Shown: positions 8,124 through 19,011 of the stretch, one piece after another | How positions within the stretch are numbered: position 1 is the first letter of the stretch | How the letters are laid out: each line of letters begins with the position of its first letter | Source: Marinomonas sp. IMCC 4694 | GTDB taxonomy: Bacteria > Pseudomonadota > Gammaproteobacteria > Pseudomonadales > Marinomonadaceae | Reading direction: 5' to 3' | DNA: 64,000 bases | Assembly (NCBI RefSeq): GCF_008122525.1 | Contig: NZ_VSRV01000001.1 | Coordinates: 2,666,001-2,730,000, forward strand | Notes under the pieces: model-generated | What the model was told of the DNA's origin: nothing | Seen by the model: only the letters and a program-made list of their open reading frames with translations | Databases searched by the model: none | Position numbers and translations under genes: made by a program

Positions 8124-8615
8124 TTGCAAGCAGATGTAGCCCTAATAATGGGATCAAAAAGTGACTGGACAACCATGGAAGGCGCCGCTGAAATAATGGA
8201 CACGCTTGGCGTAAGTTACCATGTCGAAGTTGTATCCGCTCACCGAACCCCAGTCAAACTTGCAGAGTTTTCCGAAAGTGCTGCAGACAAAGGTTTTAAG
8301 GTCATTATTGGTGGCGCTGGCGGCGCAGCTCACTTACCAGGCATGGTTGCTGCTCATACTCGCTTGCCTGTGCTAGGTGTGCCCGTACAAAGCAAAGCAC
8401 TAAACGGTATGGACAGTTTATTATCTATCGCTCAAATGCCGAAAGGCGTTGCGGTCGGAACACTCGCTATTGGAAGTGCTGGGGCGTTCAATGCGGGCTT
8501 ATTAGCTTGTCAAATTCTAGCCATTTCCAATCCAGAACTTGCCAAAAAAATTGAAGCGTTCAGAACTCATCAGACAGAAACTGTCTTAGCTAATCCTGAC
8601 CCTAGAGAGGCTTAA
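8124..8615 (+). CDS. purE: N5-carboxyaminoimidazole ribonucleotide mutase PurE
   Basis: PurE moves the carboxyl group of N5-CAIR to make CAIR in purine synthesis, working after PurK. The protein has the class I motifs IMGSKSDW near the start, VVSAHRTP, IIGGAGGAAHLPGM and GVPVQSK. I chose TTG at 8124 because AGGAGA lies six bases upstream and the resulting 163 aa matches the family. A frame open from 8097 would add nine unlikely residues. The stop is three bases before purK, so the two genes form an operon. Confidence 0.93.
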   Translation: MQADVALIMGSKSDWTTMEGAAEIMDTLGVSYHVEVVSAHRTPVKLAEFSESAADKGFKVIIGGAGGAAHLPGMVAAHTRLPVLGVPVQSKALNGMDSLLSIAQMPKGVAVGTLAIGSAGAFNAGLLACQILAISNPELAKKIEAFRTHQTETVLANPDPREA

Positions 8616-8618
8616 TCC

Positions 8619-9686
8619 ATGTCCGTTTTATGGGTATTAGGTGCAGGGCAACTGGGCGCCATGTTAAAGCAAGCTGCAACGCCACTTGGTGTTGATGTTC
8701 GTCCAGTCGATATAGAGTCAACGGATACATTAGCATTAGGACCAACTGACATTGTGACAGCAGAAAGAGAAGAATGGCCTGATACTGTCGCCACCAAACA
8801 ACTTGCTACGCACAGTAACTTTGTTAACTTAGCAACCTTTCCACAACTTGCAGATCGTCTCACACAGAAACAATGGCTAGATCGCCTTGAGCTAGCCACA
8901 GCGCCATGGTTTTCTGTTGAAGCAGACTCGACTGCTGCAAAAGCTCATGAGATATTAGGTGAGCGTGTTTTGATGAAACGTCGTCGGGGTGGTTACGATG
9001 GCAAAGGTCAATATTGGCTGAAACAATCTGAAAGCATTGAAATACCTGAAGAATGGAAAGGCCAAGCGATTGCAGAACAAGCCATTAATTTTGATGAAGA
9101 GGTTTCATTAGTCGGTGTTCGAGGAAAAAATGGTGAAACACACTTTTACCCTTTAACGCTCAATCTCCATATTAATGGCATTTTATACGCATCCATCTCT
9201 CCCTTAGAGCGCCTAAAACCTTTGCAAAGCAAAGCAGAAGCAATGCTTAGCAAGCTTATGGACGCTTTAGACTACGTTGGTGTGATGGCAATGGAGTGTT
9301 TCCGCATAGGTGATGATCTACTCATTAATGAGCTGGCTCCAAGGGTCCACAATAGTGGCCATTGGACGCAAGCAGGTGCAAGTGTATGCCAGTTTGAAAA
9401 CCATGTCAGAGCCGTTACAGGGATGCCACTTGCTCCTGCAAACGTAAAAAATCAAAGCATGATGATCAACTTAATCGGTATTGATGTCGATTATCAATGG
9501 CTGAATATCAAAGGTTTAGAACTTTACTGGTACAAAAAAGACGTTCGACCTGGGCGAAAAGTAGGACACTTGAATTTTTGTTGCGATGATTTATCTGTAT
9601 TACAGAGCGCTTTATCAACACTCAATTTACCAGATCCTTATCCAGAAGCCTTTACTTGGTTATCTAAAAACTTACCTCAGAAGTAA
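8619..9686 (+). CDS. purK: N5-carboxyaminoimidazole ribonucleotide synthase PurK
   Basis: PurK is an ATP-grasp enzyme that makes N5-CAIR from AIR, bicarbonate and ATP, the substrate for PurE encoded just upstream. The 355-aa protein starts VLWVLGAGQLGAML. It has VLMKRRRGGYDGKGQ for ATP binding and EFDEEVSL-like NFDEEVSLVG, then NELAPRVHNSGHWTQ. No terminator is evident. About 100 bases further on the sequence turns into decayed mobile DNA. Confidence 0.95.
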   Translation: MSVLWVLGAGQLGAMLKQAATPLGVDVRPVDIESTDTLALGPTDIVTAEREEWPDTVATKQLATHSNFVNLATFPQLADRLTQKQWLDRLELATAPWFSVEADSTAAKAHEILGERVLMKRRRGGYDGKGQYWLKQSESIEIPEEWKGQAIAEQAINFDEEVSLVGVRGKNGETHFYPLTLNLHINGILYASISPLERLKPLQSKAEAMLSKLMDALDYVGVMAMECFRIGDDLLINELAPRVHNSGHWTQAGASVCQFENHVRAVTGMPLAPANVKNQSMMINLIGIDVDYQWLNIKGLELYWYKKDVRPGRKVGHLNFCCDDLSVLQSALSTLNLPDPYPEAFTWLSKNLPQK

Positions 9687-9849
9687 TGATAGTACCGCGC
9701 AGTGAACTACTCGTGGCTAAAACCAACGAACTTCCAAGTTATGACGCTTCGCTGACCTGACGGGTAGAGCTTTTGGTTCTACTCGTCATACGGTTAACTC
9801 CACGTTCAGTCTCTGATATTGTGCGTAACACAACCTCTTACCAACCCGC

Positions 9850-10264
9850 TAAATGATGTGCAAATAAGCCTTTCTCTCGGCACCAAACATTCAAAAATGC
9901 TGGAATAATAGTCCGCCACAGCGCTTGTCTGCCCATATAGGCTCGTAAATAGTCTGATGACTCACCTGAAGTTTCTTTTCACAAGTAAGCCATCCAGATA
10001 TCTGTTCTGGGCTCCAATCCTCTCGAATCTTTTCTTCAATAAGATGCTTGAGGCTTTGGGGGCATTTAAGCGACGCGCTATCGCCATGTCATGGGCTTGT
10101 TTATAACGATATCCTCGTTGTCCTGAGTTACGCAATAGCTCCCGGCTAATGGTCGATTGGTTGACTCGCCGTTGTCGAGCTATCTTATTTTGACTCATAC
10201 CTGTTTTCTTTAAGGCGTAAATCTGGCATCTTACGCCATAGGTCAGTTGATTATAGGATGTCAT
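9850..10264 (-). pseudogene. Decayed IS30-family transposase
   Basis: From the ATG at 10264 the protein reads MTSYNQLTYGVRCQIYALKK, then an HTH region with NQSTISRELLRNSGQRGYRYKQ, characteristic of IS30 transposases. The frame breaks near APKA. Another frame continues with LIEEKIREDWSPEQISGWL and VSHQTIYEPIWAD, still IS30-like, before homology is lost. The DDE catalytic domain is absent, so this is a frameshifted and truncated remnant of what should be a protein of about 330 aa. Confidence 0.8.
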
Positions 10265-10269
10265 TTTGC

Positions 10270-10747
10270 ATCTCTTGCCGGAGAAAAAGTGAACAGCATC
10301 ATATAGTTAACTGACCATCCTATTCTACCCATTCAAGTTATGCACTTACTATCTGAATCCAAGGAACGTTTATCTTTGGTTAGTATGCTTTTATTTTTAG
10401 GCACAGAATTTCTTTTCATCCAATTTTTTAAGGTAGCCTAGCAACGTTCAGGTTGTCGCAAGACTTCTCCCAGAGTATTATCTAGGCTCTGGTTTTGGTA
10501 TCGGTTGCAATTATCAACACTTCTTCGATGGTTCAATTTTGTTCGTCTCTCTTATTCATACCTTATGAGATTCATCTCACCGTTTCCCTTGACGCTCACC
10601 ACAAACGCTCTTTACGAATGCAACACACCGCCTACCAGCGTGGCGTTTCCCATCCTAGGAGTCCGACTTCAGGGCACACCGACAACTACCTTGAAAAATG
10701 CCGGTTTACGGCAGCGAACTAACCCATGCAAATAATTTAAAACCAAT
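10270..10747. other. Unassigned stretch between IS30 remnant and RNA cassette
   Basis: About 480 bases carry only overlapping short frames on the plus strand (10495-10735) with no recognisable protein family and atypical composition. The segment is not part of the cassette repeated near the window end, because similarity to that copy begins only at 10748. It may be mobile-element or intron debris. I cannot assign it. Confidence 0.3.
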
Positions 10748-10773
10748 TATTTGCACTTTTTTACGATTTAAAC

Positions 10774-10802
10774 TTGTAATTGATCTTTTTTTGACCTAAA
10801 TT
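10774..10802 (+). promoter_or_regulatory. Promoter of RNA copy A
   Basis: TTGTAA and TAAATT are separated by exactly 17 bases, ending about seven bases before the RNA. Unlike copies B and C, no GacA-box-like dyad lies directly upstream. Confidence 0.6.
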
Positions 10803-10808
10803 AAACAC

Positions 10809-10909
10809 AGACAGAGAGCAAACGGACTTGCTTTAGCCTTCAGGACGGAGGCTCTGTCGCTTCTCAGGATGACTACGTTGCTGCATGGACGCAGCGGAAA
10901 AATTTTTAT
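10809..10909 (+). ncRNA. Candidate CsrA/RsmA-sequestering RNA, copy A
   Basis: This is a predicted ~100-nt transcript. The outer stem GACAGA (10810-10815) / TCTGTC (10853-10858) encloses two hairpins. AGCAA-ACGGAC-TTGCT presents GGA in its loop, and GCCTTC-AGGAC-GGAGGC presents AGGA. Then come an unpaired CAGGAT (10865-10870) and a final GCTGC-ATGGAC-GCAGC hairpin (10880-10895) followed by GGAAAAATTTTT, which resembles a terminator. All four exposed motifs fit A(N)GGA, the known CsrA/RsmA binding core. No good open reading frame lies in it. The class is inferred from this pattern; no covariance search was possible. The other copies are at 11502, 12670, 61622, 62315 and 63481. Confidence 0.65.
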
Positions 10910-11059
10910 TTAGTATTCCCAACTCTCTCTAGAATCCACAACGCTTTTCACTCCCTATCAAAGCTCATACAATCTAAGTTTTTTCTGTACTTTCTTGAAT
11001 CGTTTGCTCAAAGCATCCTACGTTGCCTGCACCTGCCGTGTAATGCCAAAGTAAGGGGG

Positions 11060-11430
11060 TTAAAGCACTTTTTGTAATTCTTTTCGCTTTTGAACCGGTG
11101 TTACATAATCACTCGTCGACTTCGGCGTTTGTAGTTGTAAAGTCCAATATATCGATCAACAAGAACCGATTTTTGATTAATAAAGCTTAAACTGTACAAA
11201 AACAGCATTACCCCAACAGTTACCTCGACGATTCATACTTTGTAGGAAGTACTTCTTAGAACAGCTTAGCACTCGACTGCACACCCTATCTAAATGGAAC
11301 ATGAGCCCTTGCGTGCTCGGCCGATGTTTTTCAATGGCATTCGCTCCTACTTTTTACCAGCTGAACATCTGGCGTTCTTAAGAGTGGATGGCGAACGATT
11401 TCGCGGTTGGCTAAATCCATCCGTGTCGTT
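11060..11430 (-). pseudogene. IS3-family orfB remnant
   Basis: Broken frames on the minus strand spell pieces of an IS3-family transposase catalytic domain: ANAIEKHRPSTQGLMFHLD, then SMNRRGNCWGNAV, and finally DYVTPVQKRKELQKVL before a stop. Several frameshifts and stops separate these pieces, and the N-terminal part is missing. It separates RNA copies A and B. Confidence 0.8.
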
Positions 11431-11447
11431 AAAACACCCGATCTTGA

Positions 11448-11495
11448 TGTAAATCGCTATTAACACTTGCATTCGAACTTTTTTTGACCTAAATT
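11448..11495 (+). promoter_or_regulatory. Promoter and GacA-box-like dyad of RNA copy B
   Basis: TGTAAATCGCTATTAACA (11448-11465) has the length and spacing of the Pseudomonas GacA box TGTAAG-N6-CTTACA and agrees at nine of twelve positions. One base later is TTGCAT, then 17 bases, then TAAATT (11490-11495). Activation by a GacA/UvrY-type regulator is an inference. Confidence 0.55.
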
Positions 11496-11501
11496 AATCA
11501 C

Positions 11502-11604
11502 AGACAGAGAGCAAACGGATTTGCTTTAGCCTTCAGGACGGAGGCTCTGTCGCTTCTCAGGATGACCCCGTTGCTGCATGGACGCAGCGGAAAAAATTTT
11601 ATTT
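11502..11604 (+). ncRNA. Candidate CsrA/RsmA-sequestering RNA, copy B
   Basis: It has the same architecture as copy A. In the first hairpin the loop base after GGA has changed C to T, giving AGCAAA-CGGA-TTTGCT, so the stem is one pair longer while GGA stays exposed. The linker after CAGGATGAC reads CCC instead of TAC. The final hairpin and the A/T tail are kept. Confidence 0.65.
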
Positions 11605-11866
11605 AGCCTTCTCAACTTACTCGCCACCAGACCTGACAACGCTGTAGTCTTACCTTCGTTGGCTGTCATTCTATTTTTTGCCTAAGTTTTGTTTGATTAA
11701 GCCGCCTTTAGCTGCTCTTCTTTTGCCATCTTTACATGACCTATTTCAAGTCTATCTGGATTCAGACAGCCTGCTCTGCCTGCGACAGCGTCGGCTTCAA
11801 GGCAGGCGCAAGTAAAAGGCAGAACAGAATATTCTTTGAGTCACTCATTACCGGTAAATTTCCGGC
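11605..11866. repeat. Spacer of cassette unit 2
   Basis: This stretch is homologous to 12772-13060 downstream of RNA copy C, showing that the two RNA units arose by duplication. On the minus strand it contains the same C-terminal coding pattern (LEIGHVKMAKEEQLKAA then stop, ending near 11700) as the small frame at 12862-13002. It has no recognised gene. Confidence 0.6.
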
Positions 11867-11867
11867 A

Positions 11868-11946
11868 TAAAAAAACCACACAGCGCTGGCTGTATGGGGC
11901 TTCTTCGTGTTTAAAGCTTGAGATGATCTGTCTATAAGGCGTCAAC
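11868..11946 (-). other. rRNA-operon terminator and 5S 3'-end remnant (unit 2)
   Basis: The sequence TTTAAAGCTTGAGATGATCT resembles the 3' flank and end of the real 5S gene. Read on the minus strand it is followed by the same hairpin used to end the rRNA operon (CCCCATACAGC / GCTGTGTGG). The hairpin is imperfect here and only the last few 5S bases remain. It is a fossil of an rRNA operon end. Confidence 0.6.
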
Positions 11947-11968
11947 TACCTTGTCCGGTTCCCGTCAA

Positions 11969-12196
11969 TTAACTTGGCCGATTCTGAGTGTTAGATTTTA
12001 GAGCGTGTTTCTTTCGGTAACTTTCCCCTTCTATTTGATAAATATCGGCATGGTGGACTAATCTATCAATTTCTGCGACCGTCATCATGCTATTCCCGAA
12101 GATGCTGTCCTACTCATTAAACGCCTGATTTGTCGTAATCAATAAGCTTCCTCTTTCATATCGATGCGCAATTAACTCGAACAAGACTTGGCTTCC
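11969..12196 (-). pseudogene. IS21-family istB remnant
   Basis: The minus-strand frame reads SQVLFELIAHRYERGSLLIT, then TNQAFNE, a stop in place of the usual tryptophan, then MTVAEIDRLVHHADIYQIEG and ESYRKKHALKSNTQNRPS. This is the C-terminal end of the IS21 ATP-binding helper IstB. It is cut on its upstream side by the end of an IS5-family fragment at 12197, so the IS5 element had inserted into it. Confidence 0.8.
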
Positions 12197-12612
12197 GAGC
12201 ATCTTGCAAAACTAATAGCCAACCCATTTGTGGATAACTTATCGCCCTTTTAGAGGCTGTTTTTTTACTCAGTTAAGCATGTGTTTCTATGCATTTTCTA
12301 TTTTGACTAGGTCGTCATCGCTTTTCTCTCTTTTTTGATCATAGCGGCTCGTTCTGTGACCACCCCAGAAGCACAATATCCTCGATACATGACTTATCTT
12401 TCTGCGATTTATTGCCGCAGTCGAAGCAGTTGATCGACACTCAGTACTAAAATGCCAAACATCAGGTGACTCATGACTTTTACCTCACCACGTACCCAGA
12501 TGTGTCGACCTCCGAACTCGTCCTTGAGTCGGCCATTGGCTCGTTCTGCGCCCGAACGTTCCCGATAACGCACCGTATCGGCGGGTTCAAATCCTTCTTT
12601 CTCGCCCCCTCT
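12197..12612 (-). mobile_element. Truncated IS5-family element, 3' part only
   Basis: These 416 bases are nearly identical to the reverse complement of 53834-54249, the right part of the intact IS5-family element described below. The terminal repeat GAGCATCTTGCAAAACT is intact at 12197. The other side stops inside the transposase gene and joins the upstream region of RNA copy C at a sharp junction. The encoded C-terminal transposase fragment is not functional. Confidence 0.88.
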
Positions 12613-12615
12613 TGA

Positions 12616-12663
12616 TGTAAATCGCTATTAACACTTGCATTCGAGTTTTTTTTGGCCTAAATT
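12616..12663 (+). promoter_or_regulatory. Promoter and GacA-box-like dyad of RNA copy C
   Basis: The same TGTAAATCGCTATTAACA dyad as copy B (12616-12633) is followed by TTGCAT (12635-12640), 17 bases and TAAATT (12658-12663). It survives directly next to the IS5 breakpoint. Confidence 0.55.
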
Positions 12664-12669
12664 AAACGC

Positions 12670-12771
12670 AGACAGAGAGCAAATGGATTTGCTTTAGCCT
12701 TCAGGACGGAGGCTCTGTCGCTTCTCAGGATGACCCCGTTGCTGCATGGACGCAGCGGAAAAAATTTTATT
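12670..12771 (+). ncRNA. Candidate CsrA/RsmA-sequestering RNA, copy C
   Basis: It has the same fold as copies A and B. The first hairpin is AGCAAA-TGGA-TTTGCT: the variable base of A(N)GGA changed from C to T while GGA and the stem are kept. The other three A(N)GGA sites are unchanged. It lies about 430 bases from the 5S gene and is transcribed towards the rRNA operon. Confidence 0.65.
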
Positions 12772-12861
12772 TAGCCTTCCCAACTCGCTCACCAGACGTC
12801 ATAATGCTTTATTCTTACCATAATTGGTTGTCATTCTATTTTTCGCCTTAGTTTTGTTTGA

Positions 12862-13002
12862 TTAAGCCGCTTTTAGTTGCTCTTCTTTTGCCATCTTTAC
12901 ATGACCTATTTCAAGTCTATTTGGATTCAGACAGACTGCTCTGCCTGCGACAGCGTCGGCTTCAAGGCATGAGACAGGCGCAGAGCAAGACGCTGTGCAC
13001 AT
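12862..13002 (-). CDS. Small 46-residue reading frame of unknown function in the cassette
   Basis: A minus-strand frame runs from an ATG at 13002 to a stop at 12862. It starts MCTASCSAPVSCLEADAVAG and ends with LEIGHVKMAKEEQLKAA. The homologous spacer of unit 2 keeps the last 30 or so codons with two synonymous and two replacement differences, and copy 2 of the cassette repeats it near 63673-63813. There is no clear ribosome binding site and no recognised family. It may be a short protein, a fossil of a longer gene or chance. Confidence 0.25.
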   Translation of the reverse strand: MCTASCSAPVSCLEADAVAGRAVCLNPNRLEIGHVKMAKEEQLKAA

Positions 13003-13069
13003 GCATTACCCTTTGTATTCTGAGTCTTGAGTGGTCAGCATCAAGCCGTCATGACTAAATCGCAGGCAT

Positions 13070-13102
13070 AAAAAACCCCCACACAGCGCTGGCTGTATGG
13101 GG
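13070..13102 (-). terminator. Second rRNA-operon terminator copy
   Basis: This is the same hairpin as the operon-proximal terminator, followed by a T run on the minus strand. It lies behind a 5S 3'-end remnant and may act as a back-up terminator. Confidence 0.65.
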
Positions 13103-13114
13103 CTTCTTTGTGTT

Positions 13115-13148
13115 TAAAGCTTGAGACGATCTGTCTCTCACATGCTTA
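13115..13148 (-). other. 5S rRNA 3'-end remnant
   Basis: GCTTGAGACGATCTGTCTCT and the following CACATG match the 3' end of the 5S gene (13206-13230) with several changes. The rest of the 5S is missing. Together with the terminators on each side it shows duplication of the operon end. Confidence 0.6.
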
Positions 13149-13154
13149 TCTGCA

Positions 13155-13189
13155 TAAAAAAACCCCACACAGCGCTGGCTGTATGGGGC
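13155..13189 (-). terminator. rRNA operon terminator
   Basis: On the minus strand CCCCATACAGC, a 4-base loop and GCTGTGTGGGG form an 11-bp stem followed by TTTTTTT. It lies about 15 bases beyond the 5S gene. Confidence 0.88.
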
Positions 13190-13204
13190 TTCTTAGTGTT
13201 TAAA

Positions 13205-13320
13205 GCTTGACGACGACCTACTCTCACATGGGATCTCCCACACTACCATCGGCGATGGCGCTTTTCACTTCTGAGTTCGGGATGGGATCAGGTGGTTCAA
13301 CGCCTCTATGATCGTCAAGC
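13205..13320 (-). rRNA. rrf: 5S ribosomal RNA
   Basis: The minus strand reads GCTTGACGATCATAGAGGCG at the 5' end, has the conserved CCGAACTCAGAAGTGAAA core, and ends near GTAGGTCGTCGTCAAGC. The ends pair, as expected for helix I. It is the last gene of the operon. Confidence 0.93.
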
Positions 13321-13390
13321 AATTCTGTTTGCGTTTTCACGCGAATAGGATGCTTGATCTTCAACAATTCTTGTTTTGAAATAACGTAAT

Positions 13391-13406
13391 CAAGGTTAAA
13401 CCGATG
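13391..13406 (-). other. 23S processing stem, 3' side
   Basis: CAAGGTTAAACCGATG is nearly the reverse complement of CACCGGTTTAACGCTTG at 16544-16560, upstream of 23S. The pair would form the RNase III stem that frees pre-23S rRNA. Confidence 0.55.
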
Positions 13407-13504
13407 TTCATCATGGTTGATGCTCTATCGTAATTCTATGTGTCTCATTCTGATAATTTGAGTTTTTTCTCTCTTCTCATCTAAAAACCACTTTGGTGTT
13501 ATAT

Positions 13505-16413
<2,909 letters not shown>

Positions 16414-16588
16414 ATATAACCCAAAATAGTTTTCATAAAATCAAACAAGGTTTGTTCTTATGTATTTTAGAATCACATACCAAAGGGCTTTTGTACCCCT
16501 CTGGATTTACGATAATAGAAGTCACTAGGTTAAAGTGAGCTTCCACCGGTTTAACGCTTGATTTATCGTTATTTCAAAATTCGAATTG

Positions 16589-16597
16589 TTAAAGAGC
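16589..16597 (-). promoter_or_regulatory. boxA antitermination site before 23S
   Basis: The minus strand reads GCTCTTTAA, matching the rRNA boxA core bound by NusB-S10. It lies in the spacer between tRNA-Ala and 23S. Confidence 0.7.
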
Positions 16598-16737
16598 AAG
16601 TTTAGTGCAAAGCACTAAGTCAGAGACTAAAAACCAGAAACACATTAAGAACGTTATGATCTTAATTTGCTTTCTTTTTTGTTAGTGTCTTGCTTAGGAC
16701 TCTAGCTAAATCTTTTCACACAGAATAAAGTAAGTAA

Positions 16738-16813
16738 TGGTGGAGCTATGCGGGATCGAACCGCAGACCTCCTGCGTGCAAAGCAGGCGCTCTCCCAGCT
16801 GAGCTATAGCCCC
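16738..16813 (-). tRNA. tRNA-Ala (anticodon TGC)
   Basis: This is a 76-nt cloverleaf in the 16S-23S spacer. The minus strand starts GGGGCTATAGCTCAGC, has CTTTGCACG in the anticodon loop and ends with an encoded CCA. The TTCGATCC T-loop is present. Confidence 0.96.
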
Positions 16814-16874
16814 ATGTATTTACTTGACCGTATTTGGCATTCAAGAACACAACGTAGACAATACATTGTGAAAT

Positions 16875-16951
<77 letters not shown>

Positions 16952-16983
16952 AAATACTTTTCTGTGCTTCTCATAAATTAGAC

Positions 16984-17016
16984 ATCAGATAATTTGTGTG
17001 AACGCTCACCAGAGGT
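16984..17016 (-). other. 16S processing stem, 3' side
   Basis: ATCAGATAATTTGTGTG and the bases after it are the reverse complement (with few mismatches) of CACACAAATTATCTGAT at 18753-18769 in the leader. The pair would form the RNase III stalk around 16S. Confidence 0.65.
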
Positions 17017-17026
17017 TTCTATCGTT

Positions 17027-18567
<1,541 letters not shown>

Positions 18568-18740
18568 AAAAGTTTGCTCACTCAAATCTTTACACTAACA
18601 ATTTAACTTAATCAGTCCATCATCCTAAGACAACAAACCAACATAAAGCGATTGCTTGTAGACTCTCGTAAGACTTCAATTTTTTTGATCGCTCACAACC
18701 ACTTAGTAAACTAAGCAACCATGTCAATCTTCTGAAGCCT

Positions 18741-18769
18741 CCAGCGAGCGCCCACACAAATTATCTGAT
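18741..18769 (-). other. 16S processing stem, 5' side
   Basis: This is the partner of the stem at 16984-17016. It lies about 175 bases upstream of the 16S start in the operon leader. Confidence 0.6.
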
Positions 18770-18777
18770 TATCTATT

Positions 18778-18786
18778 TTAAAGAGC
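18778..18786 (-). promoter_or_regulatory. boxA antitermination site in the rRNA leader
   Basis: The minus strand reads GCTCTTTAA directly before the 16S processing stem. It is the same core as the boxA before 23S. Confidence 0.7.
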
Positions 18787-18877
18787 GTGCTGACTTGATA
18801 ACCAAACCAGAACTTAATCTAGTATGTTGAACTTGGTCTTCGTTGCTCTGAAGCCTTGTCCGTGTCAGCGAGGGCGT

Positions 18878-18905
18878 ATATTAAGGATCTACAGATTTAG
18901 TGCAA
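18878..18905 (-). promoter_or_regulatory. rRNA operon promoter
   Basis: On the minus strand TTGCAC (18905-18900), 16 bases and TAATAT (18883-18878) are followed by a GC-rich discriminator (ACGCCCTCG), as expected for stringently controlled rRNA promoters. The upstream 50 bases are very A/T-rich, like an UP element. Confidence 0.75.
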
Positions 18906-18957
18906 CCCTTTTTTGAAGTTTTTTTGATTTTATTTATAATAATACTCAAACAACAAG

Positions 18958-18980
18958 AAAGGCGCCGAAGCGCCCTTTTT
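18958..18980 (-). terminator. Terminator of tyrS
   Basis: On the minus strand GGGCGC, TTCG loop and GCGCC(TTT) form a stable tetraloop hairpin, followed by TTTCTTGTTGTTT. It lies just after the tyrS stop and before the rRNA promoter. Confidence 0.7.
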
Positions 18981-19011
18981 GGTCATTTGAAACTGACTAA
19001 GGTCAAATACA

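Larger units (their letters stand above)
10748..13107. repeat. rrn-flank cassette, copy 1 of a ~2.3-2.4 kb direct repeat
   Basis: This segment is repeated in the same orientation at 61561-63973. The offset is exactly 50813 over the first 740 bases at least, and 50811 further on, with only scattered substitutions and a few small indels. It contains three structured RNA genes, IS3, IS21 and IS5 remnants, and 5S/terminator remnants. It lies immediately downstream of the minus-strand rRNA operon. Confidence 0.9.

Noticed and set aside
10809..12771. The six RNA units as REP/BIME-type palindromic repeats or tRNA-like elements
   Set aside because: REP elements are 20-40 bases and lack promoters. 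These units have conserved -35/-10 boxes, several stem-loops with GGA motifs, and no tRNA cloverleaf.
12858..13058. Plus-strand 66-residue frame in the cassette
   Set aside because: The matching sequence of unit 2 does not keep the frame with a protein-like pattern. The opposite-strand frame is better conserved, and even that is doubtful.
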